The translations under genes and the position numbers were made by a program. Shown piece after piece: positions 1-6,215 of a stretch of 8,422 nt of DNA. The notes under the pieces were generated by a model that had not been told where the DNA came from, did no database searches, and was given only the letters and a program-made list of their open reading frames with translations. The stretch comes from an uncultured Lachnospiraceae bacterium (GTDB taxonomy: Bacteria; Bacillota; Clostridia; Lachnospirales; Lachnospiraceae): contig CAJUJG010000086.1 of assembly GCA_910586715.1 (NCBI GenBank), forward strand, positions 1 through 8,422, in the 5' to 3' direction. How positions within the stretch are numbered: position 1 is the stretch's first letter; each line of letters opens with the position of its first letter.

Positions 1-230
1 GTTCAAAGAAATCTACTCCATATGCTGCTCAGATGGCAGCAGAAACAGCTACGAAGGCAGCTTTAGTACATGGTTTAAAATCTGTAGATGTTATGGTGAA
101 AGGTCCGGGGTCAGGCAGAGAAGCTGCAATCCGCGCACTTCAGGCATGTGGTCTTGAAGTAACCAGCATCAAGGACGTAACGCCGGTTCCGCACAATGGA
201 TGCCGTCCGCCGAAGCGTCGTAGAGTTTAA
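1..230 (+). CDS. rpsK: 30S ribosomal protein S11, C-terminal part
   Basis: This is the end of a gene whose start lies before the window; the reading frame is open from base 3 and gives 75 complete codons before the TAA stop. S11 is a small-subunit platform protein that contacts 16S rRNA near the E site and the Shine-Dalgarno helix. Recognition rests on family-typical stretches: STPYAAQ near the start of the fragment, VMVKGPGSGREAAIRAL in the middle, and the hallmark C-terminus DVTPVPHNGCRPPKRRRV. The basic tail is intact, so the protein end is complete. It is followed 18 bases later by rpsD, as in the alpha operon (rpsM-rpsK-rpsD-rpoA-rplQ), and is surely cotranscribed with it. Nothing in the visible part is unusual. 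Confidence 0.97.
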   Translation, partial: SKKSTPYAAQMAAETATKAALVHGLKSVDVMVKGPGSGREAAIRALQACGLEVTSIKDVTPVPHNGCRPPKRRRV

Positions 231-248
231 TTTAGGAGGAAAAAAGAC

Positions 249-842
249 ATGGCAGTAAATAGAGTTCCTGTGCTTAAAAGATGCAGATCTCTTGATTTGG
301 ATCCTGTATTTTTAGGATATGATAAGAAGTCTAAAAGAAAGTCACCAAGAGCCGGCAAGAAGATGAGTGAGTATGGTCTGCAGTTAAGAGAAAAGCAGAA
401 AGCAAAGTTTATCTACGGCGTATTGGAGAAGCCTTTCCGTAATTATTATGAGAAGGCGGACAGAATGAAGGGCATGACCGGTGAAAACCTGATGGTTCTT
501 CTTGAGAGAAGACTTGACAATGTTATTTTCAGAATGGGTTTTGCAAGAACAAGAAAAGAAGCGAGACAGGTTGTTGGTCACAAGCATGTGTTAGTGAATG
601 GAAAACGCGTAAATATTCCTTCTTATTTAATCAGTGTGGGCGATGTGATTGAAATCAGGGAAAAGTCAAAGAGCTTACAGAGATATAAGGACATTGCCGA
701 GGTTACAAATGGCAGATTGGTTCCTGAATGGATGGATGTTGATCAGGAGAATTTCAAAGGAACAATTAAGGAACTTCCGTCAAGAGAAGTGATTGATGTT
801 CCGGTAAATGAGATGCTTATCGTCGAGTTGTACTCTAAGTAA
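249..842 (+). CDS. rpsD: 30S ribosomal protein S4
   Basis: S4 is a primary 16S rRNA-binding protein that nucleates assembly of the 30S body and takes part in decoding fidelity; in many bacteria it also represses its own operon. The 197-residue product has the expected N-terminal domain, then an S4-type RNA-binding domain at about residues 88-150 (RRLDNVIFRMGFARTRKEAR, then VNGKRVNIPSYL and GDVIEI), and the typical C-terminus NEMLIVELYSK. Start choice is clear: AGGAGG at 234-239 lies nine bases before the ATG. The N-terminal zinc-binding cysteine cluster found in many S4 proteins is absent; there is a single cysteine (Cys12). This zinc-independent form, opening MAVNRVPVLKRCRSLDL, is what I know from Lachnospiraceae. 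The gene sits in the alpha operon, but a 229-base structured gap separates it from rpoA. Confidence 0.97.
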   Translation: MAVNRVPVLKRCRSLDLDPVFLGYDKKSKRKSPRAGKKMSEYGLQLREKQKAKFIYGVLEKPFRNYYEKADRMKGMTGENLMVLLERRLDNVIFRMGFARTRKEARQVVGHKHVLVNGKRVNIPSYLISVGDVIEIREKSKSLQRYKDIAEVTNGRLVPEWMDVDQENFKGTIKELPSREVIDVPVNEMLIVELYSK

Positions 843-867
843 GCAGTCAATATGAATTTTGACAGTA

Positions 868-906
868 GGAAGTGCGCGCTGCGTACTTTCTATTGTTGCA
901 CTTTTT
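868..906 (+). promoter_or_regulatory. Two competing hairpins just after rpsD, one terminator-like
   Basis: Bases 868-877 (GGAAGTGCGC) can pair with 881-890 (GCGTACTTTC) across a three-base loop, ten pairs including G-U wobbles. The same left arm, 868-875, can instead pair with 898-905 (GCACTTTT), which runs into the T-tract 902-906. The second fold resembles a weak intrinsic terminator with a loop of about 22 bases; the two folds exclude each other. This is seen in the sequence; a role as an attenuator setting the rpsD to rpoA ratio is inference. Confidence 0.35.
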
Positions 907-948
907 ATTATGGGAAATACCGCAGGTATTTGCTGTTTCCTATAATAA
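905..948 (+). other. Long extended hairpin between rpsD and rpoA (hairpin 1)
   Basis: Bases 905-917 (TTATTATGGGAAA) pair with 936-948 (TTTCCTATAATAA), thirteen pairs with one G-U wobble. An inner stem TACC/GGTA (918-921 with 925-928) closes a GCA loop, leaving a seven-base bulge at 929-935. No run of T follows the right arm, so it is not an intrinsic terminator. It shares its outline and right arm with hairpin 2 at 1002-1030. It could be a protein-binding site, RNA-processing site or stability element; function unknown. Confidence 0.6.
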
Positions 949-1035
949 ATGCACACGGCTGCATAAGGAATTAAGCTGTTTTGTGGCATGCAGCTAGCGC
1001 AGGGAAACGCAAATTATATTTGCGCTTCCTATAAT
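912..1035 (+). repeat. Imperfect direct repeat pair enclosing related hairpins
   Basis: Two copies, 912-946 and 1002-1035, start 90 bases apart. Both open with GGGAAA and both end in TATTTGC, two or three variable bases, then TTCCTATAAT (927-946 and 1017-1035). The middle differs between copies, but in each copy the bases complementary to the neighbouring arm differ in step, so both still fold (hairpins 1 and 2). Seen directly; that the copies arose by duplication with compensatory change is inference. Confidence 0.55.
1002..1030 (+). other. Hairpin upstream of rpoA (hairpin 2)
   Basis: CGCAAAT (1008-1014) pairs perfectly with ATTTGCG (1018-1024) across a TAT loop. After one A-C mismatch the stem continues with GGAA (1003-1006) and TTCC (1026-1029), with a possible terminal G-U pair. 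It ends 24 bases before the rpoA ribosome binding site, so it would not block that site directly. It is the second member of the repeat pair at 912-1035. Function unknown. Confidence 0.6.
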
Positions 1036-1054
1036 CATATTCATCACATTCATA

Positions 1055-1062
1055 AAAGGAGG
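1055..1062 (+). promoter_or_regulatory. Ribosome binding site that sets the rpoA start
   Basis: AAAGGAGG lies nine bases before a GTG codon at 1072, in frame with the RNA polymerase alpha sequence. This decides the rpoA start against the upstream in-frame ATG at 988, which has no suitably spaced Shine-Dalgarno sequence. TTG at 1075 is a less well spaced alternative. Confidence 0.85.
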
Positions 1063-1071
1063 GTATTTACA

Positions 1072-2037
1072 GTGTTGGCATTTGATTTTGACAGTCCAAA
1101 TATTGAAGTGGCAGAAATCTCTGAAGACAAAAGGTATGGTAAATTTGTAGTAGAACCTTTAGAGAGAGGTTATGGAATTACACTGGGTAATTCTCTTAGA
1201 AGAATTATGCTTGCTTCCCTACCCGGCGCGGCTGTGAGTCAGGTTAAGATTGATGGTGTATTGCATGAGTTCAGTTCCATCCCCGGCGTGAAGGAGGATG
1301 TGACGGAAATCATCATGAATCTGAAAAGTCTTGCGATTAAGAACAGCAGCGAAACTGATGAAGTTAAGAAGGCAGTTATTGATTTTGAAGGTGAAGGCGT
1401 TGTCAGGGCATCCGATATTCAGGTGGATCAGGACATTGAGATTATGAATCCTGATCAGGTTATCGCTACATTAAACGGCGGTAAGGACAGCAAACTTTAC
1501 ATGGAAATACTTATCACAAAGGGAAGAGGTTATATCAGCGCTGATAAGAATAAGAGCGAGGATTTACCGATTGGTGTTATTGCAGTGGATTCTATTTACA
1601 CTCCTGTAGAGAGAGTAAATGTTACCGTAGAAAATACCCGTGTTGGTCAGGTTACTGACTATGATAAATTGACATTGGACGTATATACAAACGCAACACT
1701 TGAGCCGGATGAGGCAGTCAGCCTAGCAGCAAAGGTGTTGAGTGAGCATCTGAAACTTTTCATTAATCTGTCCGAGCTCGGAACGGGCGCTGTCGTAATT
1801 AATGAGAAGGAGGATGACGAGAAGGAGAAGGTGCTTGAGATGAGCATTGACGAGCTTGAGCTGTCAGTCCGCTCATACAATTGCCTAAAGAGAGCCGGCA
1901 TCAATACTGTCGAAGAGCTGACAAATAAGACTTCAGAGGATATGATGAAAGTTCGTAATTTGGGACGTAAGTCTTTAGACGAGGTGTTGGCAAAGTTAAA
2001 GGAGTTAGGTTTGCAGCTTAATCCGATGGAGGAGTAA
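1072..2037 (+). CDS. rpoA: DNA-directed RNA polymerase subunit alpha
   Basis: Alpha dimerises to scaffold assembly of beta and beta' into RNA polymerase, and its C-terminal domain binds UP-element DNA and activators. From the GTG start the product is 321 residues, close to the family norm. The N-terminal domain (about 1-235) contains LRRIMLASLPGAAV and the conserved GVLHEFSSIPGVKEDVTEI. An acidic linker (about 245-257, EKEDDEKEKVLEM) leads to the C-terminal domain with helix-hairpin-helix features: SVRSYNCLKRAGI and VRNLGRKSLDEVL. Arg267 and Asn270 correspond by motif to the DNA-contacting Arg265 and Asn268 of the E. coli protein. The GTG start is chosen because of the AAAGGAGG nine bases upstream and because homologous proteins begin near the FDFD segment. 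An open frame extends 28 codons further upstream but encodes no conserved sequence and runs through a hairpin. The gene lies in the alpha operon, before rplQ. Confidence 0.96.
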   Translation: MLAFDFDSPNIEVAEISEDKRYGKFVVEPLERGYGITLGNSLRRIMLASLPGAAVSQVKIDGVLHEFSSIPGVKEDVTEIIMNLKSLAIKNSSETDEVKKAVIDFEGEGVVRASDIQVDQDIEIMNPDQVIATLNGGKDSKLYMEILITKGRGYISADKNKSEDLPIGVIAVDSIYTPVERVNVTVENTRVGQVTDYDKLTLDVYTNATLEPDEAVSLAAKVLSEHLKLFINLSELGTGAVVINEKEDDEKEKVLEMSIDELELSVRSYNCLKRAGINTVEELTNKTSEDMMKVRNLGRKSLDEVLAKLKELGLQLNPMEE

Positions 2038-2217
2038 TTGAGCCGCAGATTTAAGATATGTATGTATCATACAATCGCAGATGCGGTAATCCCAAAGTGT
2101 TCGCATTTGTGCTCAAAGATGGAATTTGTAAATGACATTTGATAAGTAAGTCCAAAGAGCGTTGTCATATGTCCCACCAATGAGGGTAGTAGTTCCTCAC
2201 AAAGAAAGGAGCCGGTT
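2038..2217 (+). other. rpoA-rplQ gap with several inverted repeats
   Basis: This 180-base gap has no credible gene. It contains TGTATG/CATACA (2059-2064 with 2068-2073, TAT loop) inside an outer CCGCA/TGCGG pairing (2043-2047 with 2082-2086). A second stem pairs 2134-2145 with 2162-2173, twelve positions with one T-T mismatch and one wobble. TGAGG/CCTCA (2181-2185 with 2195-2199) lies just before the rplQ ribosome binding site AAAGGAG (2205-2211). None is followed by a T-run, so none looks like a terminator. A role in controlling rplQ translation or mRNA processing is possible but unproven. Confidence 0.45.
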
Positions 2218-2760
2218 ATGGCAGGTTATAGAAAACTCGGAAGAACATCAAATCAGAGAAAGGCATTGCTTAGAGGTCAGGTAACTGCTTTGATTGCAAG
2301 CAAGAACGGTAGAATTATCACGACTGAGGCAAGAGCGAAGGAAGTTAAGAAGATTGTTGAGGGACTGATCGCAATGGCCGTAAAAGAAAAGGATAACTAT
2401 GAGATGGTTAAGGTTACGGCTAAGGTTCCAAGAAAAGACAAGGACGGCAAGCGCGTAAAGGAAGTTAAGGACGGCAAGAAGGTCACTGTTTATGATGAAG
2501 TAGAGAAGGAAATCAAGAAGGATATGCCTTCAAGACTTCATGCAAGAAGAAAGATGCTTAAGGTATTATATTCTGTAACAGAAGTTCCTGAGAAGAATGC
2601 AGGAAAAAAGAGAAATACAAAAGAAATCGACCTTGTAGCAAAATTGTTTGATGAAATCGCACCTAAGTATGTTGGACGTAACGGTGGTTATACAAGAATA
2701 ATCAAGGTTGGTCAGCGTAAGGGTGACGGCGCTATGCAGGTAGTTCTTGAGCTTGTATAA
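2218..2760 (+). CDS. rplQ: 50S ribosomal protein L17, enlarged form
   Basis: L17 is a large-subunit protein located near the peptide exit tunnel. The 180-residue product opens with the family signature YRKLGRTSNQRKALLR, followed by TTEARAKEVKKIVE, and closes with GGYTRIIKVGQRKGDGAMQVVLELV. L17 of Bacillus is about 120 residues; here a highly charged, lysine-rich insert of some 45-50 residues (about 57-104) lies just before the conserved LHARRK segment (108-112). There is no frame disruption, and the insert is internal to a continuous reading frame. I believe such inserts occur in Lachnospiraceae L17 proteins, but I could not check this. Start: AAAGGAG at 2205-2211, six bases before the ATG. 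It is the last gene of the alpha operon, followed by a strong terminator. Confidence 0.96.
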   Translation: MAGYRKLGRTSNQRKALLRGQVTALIASKNGRIITTEARAKEVKKIVEGLIAMAVKEKDNYEMVKVTAKVPRKDKDGKRVKEVKDGKKVTVYDEVEKEIKKDMPSRLHARRKMLKVLYSVTEVPEKNAGKKRNTKEIDLVAKLFDEIAPKYVGRNGGYTRIIKVGQRKGDGAMQVVLELV

Positions 2761-2791
2761 GAGCAGAGAATAATTGTATTTTGTACGAAAT

Positions 2792-2818
2792 GCGCTCCCA
2801 TATTTTGGGAGCGTTTTT
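2792..2818 (+). terminator. Intrinsic terminator of the alpha operon
   Basis: CGCTCCCA (2793-2800) and TGGGAGCG (2806-2813) form a perfect eight-pair GC-rich stem with a TATTT loop, followed at once by TTTTT (2814-2818). A G-T wobble extends the stem by one. It lies 31 bases after the rplQ stop codon and marks the end of the ribosomal-protein supercluster transcript. Confidence 0.93.
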
Positions 2819-2841
2819 GTATAAAATGCCAGGGTTTGGGT

Positions 2842-2933
2842 AATTATTCAGAAGTATAGAAGCGTTGGAATACTGCAATGAGGTAATCTGTATTTCTGAA
2901 TTATTATCAAACGGACCTTGTATTAAGGAACCG
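2842..2933 (+). other. Inverted repeats upstream of the J-domain gene
   Basis: AATTATTCAGAA (2842-2853) pairs with TTCTGAATTATT (2894-2905), eleven pairs and one T-T mismatch, enclosing 40 bases; AGTAT/ATACT (2853-2857 with 2870-2874) can form an inner stem, sharing base 2853 with the outer one. A second hairpin, CGG-A-CCTT with AAGG-AA-CCG (2912-2933), ends nine bases before the GGGGG ribosome binding site. No convincing promoter could be picked: TTGGAA (2865-2870) with TGTATT (2889-2894) matches consensus at only four of six positions in each box. The region must nevertheless contain the start signal unless transcription reads through the terminator. Confidence 0.4.
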
Positions 2934-2952
2934 GTAAGAATGGGGGATTCGT

Positions 2953-3582
2953 ATGACAAGAAAAGAGGCTTGCTATTTTCTTGGAATAAGGGAAAATGCA
3001 TCTGACGAGCAGATTAAGAGAGCATACCGGTATAAGGCAAAGCTTTATCATCCGGATGCAAATCCTTCAGGGGACACAAAGGAGTATTATATCAAACTGC
3101 AAAAGGCATATGAGTATCTGCTTAATAATCCGTATGTTCCGACAGGTGGCGGAGTGGCTCCAAATACTGTGGGAACAATGCAAAATCAGCAGACGGCGCC
3201 AAACGGAATGTATTTTTATCAGATGCCGCAGCAGCAAAGACCTGCTAAAATCTTTGCGACGAGCGATGCTACGCGCAGCAGTTATATCAGACAAAAGGAA
3301 ATGGCAAACGAGCATCAGAAGATAGAAAAGTGGGATAAGGACTATCGGGAAAGCAAGCGCAGAAAACAGCAGATGCAGATGTACGGAAAGGAATATGCTG
3401 ACAGGATGAATTCGCCAAAGAAAAGCAAGGAGGAGGAAGTTCTCGATAAGATTAGAGCGATTTGGATTGCCGAAAATATTAAACGTCAGATTGCACAGGA
3501 CAGGGAACAAAAGGAAATGCTTCAAAGGCGTAAGCTATACAAAGCATTTATGCAGCAAAAGATGCAGGATAAGGACAAGTAG
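2953..3582 (+). CDS. J-domain (DnaJ-like) protein, class C type
   Basis: J-domain proteins stimulate the ATPase of Hsp70 (DnaK) and bring it to particular clients. Residues 1 to about 60 form a complete J domain: YFLGIRENASDEQIKRAYR, the diagnostic HPD tripeptide at 33-35, and the closing YYIKLQKAYEYLLNN. The remaining 150 residues carry no zinc-finger (CxxCxGxG) repeats and no client-binding domain of true DnaJ, so this is not the general chaperone gene. About 62-98 is a glycine, glutamine and proline-rich linker; about 110-209 is strongly charged, probably helical or coiled coil, and rich in Lys, Arg, Glu and Gln. No signal peptide or membrane segment is seen, so it should be cytoplasmic. 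GGGGG at 2942-2946 precedes the ATG by six bases. Its stop codon is immediately followed by the ecfA1 start, which implies translational coupling. The client is unknown; a link to the ECF transporter or ribosome is only suggested by position. Confidence 0.88.
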   Translation: MTRKEACYFLGIRENASDEQIKRAYRYKAKLYHPDANPSGDTKEYYIKLQKAYEYLLNNPYVPTGGGVAPNTVGTMQNQQTAPNGMYFYQMPQQQRPAKIFATSDATRSSYIRQKEMANEHQKIEKWDKDYRESKRRKQQMQMYGKEYADRMNSPKKSKEEEVLDKIRAIWIAENIKRQIAQDREQKEMLQRRKLYKAFMQQKMQDKDK

Positions 3583-4476
3583 ATGTCCGCAGTGAAAGGG
3601 CACGGTTTTGACATGGGGATTATTAAGGTCAGGGACTTAATTTTTGAGTACATCAGACGCGACGAAGAAGGCAATGTCGAGGGAATTACAACGGCGGTGG
3701 ACAATGTGAATTTGGACATCAATCAGGGTGATTTTGTGGCAATTTTGGGGCATAACGGTTCGGGGAAATCCACGCTAGCAAAGCATCTTAATGCCATATT
3801 ATATCCCACGGAAGGAACGGTGTGGGTAGACGGAAAGGATACGCAGAAGGACGAATACCTGTGGGACATCAGACAGACTGCCGGAATGGTGTTTCAAAAT
3901 CCTGACAATCAGATTATCGGTCAGATTGTGGAGGAGGACACAGGCTTTGGCCCGGAGAACATGGGTGTGCCTACGAAAGAGATATGGGAACGCGTGGAGG
4001 AAAGTTTAAAGGCTGTCGGCATGTACGAATTTCGTCATCACTCACCGAACAAACTTTCGGGAGGACAGAAGCAGCGCGTGTCGATTGCCGGGGTGATTGC
4101 GATGCATCCGAAGTGTATTATTTTGGATGAACCGACGGCGATGCTGGATCCCAAAGGACGCAAGGAGGTCATCCGCGCCGTGCGGGCGTTAAATGATGTG
4201 GAGCGCATTACGGTTATTTTGATTACGCACTATATGGAAGAGGTTATTTATGCCGATAAGGTTTTTGTTATGGACAAGGGAGCGGTGACCTTACAGGGAA
4301 CGCCGCGGGAGGTTTTTTCCGAGGTGGAACGGCTAAAGGAGCTTCGGCTTGATGTGCCGCAGGTGACACTGCTTGCTCATGCGCTAAGGCAGGAGGGATT
4401 TCCTATGCCAAAGGGGATACTGACAAAAGAGGAGTTTCGGGAAGCGCTGGATGATTGCGTGAAAGAACTGTTTTAA
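3583..4476 (+). CDS. ecfA1: Energy-coupling factor transporter ATPase EcfA1
   Basis: One of the two ABC ATPases that power ECF transporters, which import vitamins and metal ions through exchangeable S components. The 297-residue product has Walker A GHNGSGKST (56-64), Q-loop in VFQNPDNQ (Gln105), ABC signature LSGGQKQR (158-165), Walker B CIILDEP (178-184, catalytic Glu183), a D-loop TAMLDPKGR and switch His216. The FQNPDNQ version of the Q-loop distinguishes EcfA1 from EcfA2. All catalytic residues are present. Two starts are possible: ATG 3583, touching the stop of the J-domain gene and seven bases after AAGGA (3571-3575), or ATG 3613 (residue 11), where similarity to known EcfA1 proteins begins (MGIIKVRDLIFEY). 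I report the longer form; the shorter is about as likely. ecfA2 follows after 15 bases. Confidence 0.95.
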   Translation: MSAVKGHGFDMGIIKVRDLIFEYIRRDEEGNVEGITTAVDNVNLDINQGDFVAILGHNGSGKSTLAKHLNAILYPTEGTVWVDGKDTQKDEYLWDIRQTAGMVFQNPDNQIIGQIVEEDTGFGPENMGVPTKEIWERVEESLKAVGMYEFRHHSPNKLSGGQKQRVSIAGVIAMHPKCIILDEPTAMLDPKGRKEVIRAVRALNDVERITVILITHYMEEVIYADKVFVMDKGAVTLQGTPREVFSEVERLKELRLDVPQVTLLAHALRQEGFPMPKGILTKEEFREALDDCVKELF

Positions 4477-4491
4477 GAGTAGGAGACAAAA

Positions 4492-5367
4492 ATGCCAATT
4501 ATTTTAGACAAGGTAAGCCATATATACGGACAGGATACAAATACGCCGGTCAAGGCGTTGAATAACATTAATTTGGTTATTCCCGATGGGCAGTTTATCG
4601 GCATTATCGGTCATACGGGATCCGGAAAATCGACGTTGGTGCAGCATCTGAACGGGCTTATGAAAGCGACGGCGGGAAATATTTATTTTAACGGAGAGGA
4701 CATCGACGATGATGACTTTGATAAAAAAAAGCTGCGCAGTAAGGTAGGACTTGTTTTTCAGTATCCGGAGCATCAGCTTTTTGAGACGGATGTTTTTACG
4801 GATGTGTGTTTTGGACCGAAAAATTTGGGACTTTCCAAAACAGAGGTGGAGCTTCGGGCTTATGAGGCATTAAAGCTGGTAGGACTTGATGATGAATATT
4901 TTTACCAGTCACCGTTTGATCTGTCGGGAGGGCAGAAAAGGCGCGTGGCAATCGCGGGGGTGCTTGCCATGAAGCCGCAGGTGCTTGTGCTGGATGAGCC
5001 AACGGCAGGGCTTGATCCGAAGGGGCGCGATGAGATATTAGAGCAGATTTCTAAATTAAAAAAAGAGACGGGCATTACGGTTATTTTGGTTTCGCACAGT
5101 ATGGATGATGTGGCGCGGTATGTGGAACGGATTATTGTGATGAACAGAGGATGCGTGGTGTATGATGATGCGCCGCGGGAAGTATTCCGTTATTACAGGG
5201 AGCTGGAGGAAATCGGTCTTGCGGCGCCGCAGGTGACATATATGATGAAAGATTTGCAGGAGCACGGCTATGACGTGAGTGATAACGTGACGACCATTGA
5301 CGAGGCGAAAGATGAGATTATGCGTTATTTTACACGTCTTGCGGCGGCGAAGAAGGGAAACGGGTGA
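4492..5367 (+). CDS. ecfA2: Energy-coupling factor transporter ATPase EcfA2
   Basis: The second ATPase of the ECF module; it pairs with EcfA1 as a heterodimer on the cytoplasmic face of EcfT. The 291-residue product shows Walker A GHTGSGKST (40-48), Q-loop in VFQYPEHQLF (Gln90), signature LSGGQKRR (144-151), Walker B VLVLDEP (164-170, Glu169), D-loop TAGLDPKGR and switch His202. The FQYPEHQLF form of the Q-loop is typical of EcfA2. Both ATPases keep complete catalytic sets, so both sites may hydrolyse ATP. The start is supported by TAGGAG at 4480-4485, six bases before the ATG. The gene lies between ecfA1 and ecfT with only six bases before ecfT, so the three are translated from one message. 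Confidence 0.96.
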   Translation: MPIILDKVSHIYGQDTNTPVKALNNINLVIPDGQFIGIIGHTGSGKSTLVQHLNGLMKATAGNIYFNGEDIDDDDFDKKKLRSKVGLVFQYPEHQLFETDVFTDVCFGPKNLGLSKTEVELRAYEALKLVGLDDEYFYQSPFDLSGGQKRRVAIAGVLAMKPQVLVLDEPTAGLDPKGRDEILEQISKLKKETGITVILVSHSMDDVARYVERIIVMNRGCVVYDDAPREVFRYYRELEEIGLAAPQVTYMMKDLQEHGYDVSDNVTTIDEAKDEIMRYFTRLAAAKKGNG

Positions 5368-5373
5368 CGGGCG

Positions 5374-6213
5374 ATGTTAAGAGACATTACACTTGGTCAA
5401 TATTATCAGGCGGATTCCGTGATACATAGGCTTGATCCCCGCGTGAAGCTTGGTTCTACAATTTTGTTTATCATCTCTCTCTTTTTATTTGATAATGCGG
5501 CGGGATATGTGGTGGCGGCATTGTTTTTGGCGATTGTGATTAATTTATCAAAGGTGCCGTTTCGTTTTATGGTAAAGGGAATGAAGGCAATTGTATTTTT
5601 GCTGATGATAACGGTTGTGTTCAATCTGTTTTTGACACCGGGTGAGCCTTTGCTGACAATATGGAAGTTCAGAATTACAAAAGAAGGCGTCAGTCTTGCT
5701 GTCCTTCTTGCAATCCGTTTGAGTTTTTTGATTATCGGTTCGTCGATTATGACGCTTACGACAACGCCAAACCAGCTTACGGACGGGCTTGAAAAAATGC
5801 TTGGACCGTTAAAACGGATAAAGGTGCCGGTGCATGAGATTGCGATGATGATGTCGATTGCGCTTCGGTTTATTCCGATTTTAATGGAAGAAACAGACAA
5901 GATTATGAAAGCACAGCTTGCGCGGTGTGCTGATTTTGAAAGCGGTAATATTATCAAAAGAGCAAAAGGTCTTGTGCCGCTTTTGGTTCCTCTTTTTATA
6001 TCGGCATTCCGGCGCGCGAACGATCTTGCGATGGCAATGGAGGCGCGCTGTTATCGCGGGGGAGAGCGCCGCACAAAAATGAAACCGCTTCACTATGAAC
6101 GCCGGGATTTTGTTGCGTATGCAGTTGTGATTTGTTATCTTGCGGCCGGGATTGCGGCAGGATATGTTGCGCCGCTTCTGCTTTCGCTGACCGGTATAAC
6201 AGGCGGGGTGTGA
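5374..6213 (+). CDS. ecfT: Energy-coupling factor transporter transmembrane protein EcfT
   Basis: EcfT is the membrane scaffold that links the EcfA1-EcfA2 ATPases to the substrate-binding S component. The 279-residue product has the N-terminal HRLDPRVKL segment (18-26), hydrophobic segments at about 27-62, 69-87, 107-128, 150-172 and 247-273, and between the last two a long amphipathic cytoplasmic region (about 173-240) corresponding to the coupling helices. The two Ala-Arg-Gly-type motifs that dock into the ATPases appear as ALA-type AQLARCA (ARC at 183-185) and AMEARC (ARC at 224-226); both have Cys where Gly is common in the first motif. The arginines are kept. The start has only a weak ribosome binding site (GGGTGACGGG), consistent with coupling to ecfA2 six bases upstream. 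No S-component gene is in the window, so the module is probably shared (group II type). Confidence 0.95.
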   Translation: MLRDITLGQYYQADSVIHRLDPRVKLGSTILFIISLFLFDNAAGYVVAALFLAIVINLSKVPFRFMVKGMKAIVFLLMITVVFNLFLTPGEPLLTIWKFRITKEGVSLAVLLAIRLSFLIIGSSIMTLTTTPNQLTDGLEKMLGPLKRIKVPVHEIAMMMSIALRFIPILMEETDKIMKAQLARCADFESGNIIKRAKGLVPLLVPLFISAFRRANDLAMAMEARCYRGGERRTKMKPLHYERRDFVAYAVVICYLAAGIAAGYVAPLLLSLTGITGGV

Positions 6214-6215
6214 GT

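Noticed and set aside
859..889. TTGACA at 859-864 as a promoter -35 box
   Set aside because: At 16-19 bases downstream the best -10 match is TACTTT with three of six bases, so it is not convincing.
941..1035. Two TATAAT hexamers (941-946 and 1030-1035) as promoters for rpoA
   Set aside because: Neither has a -35-like hexamer at 16-18 bases upstream; both are better explained as the right arms of the repeated hairpins.
988..1071. In-frame ATG at 988 as the rpoA start
   Set aside because: The extra 28 residues are not alpha-like, the codons run through hairpin 2, and no suitably spaced ribosome binding site precedes 988; AAAGGAGG before GTG 1072 is far better.
3067..3525. Minus-strand open frame of 152 codons opposite the J-domain gene
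   Set aside because: It resembles no protein family and mirrors the charged repeats of the real gene; no start signal is seen.
5406..5957. Minus-strand open frame of 183 codons opposite ecfT
   Set aside because: It is the mirror of a hydrophobic membrane protein gene and shows no family features or start signal.
6132..6215. In-frame ATG at 6132 as the truA start
   Set aside because: It would overlap ecfT by 82 bases and add a Cys-rich stretch not found in TruA; the family sequence begins at the ATG at 6216.
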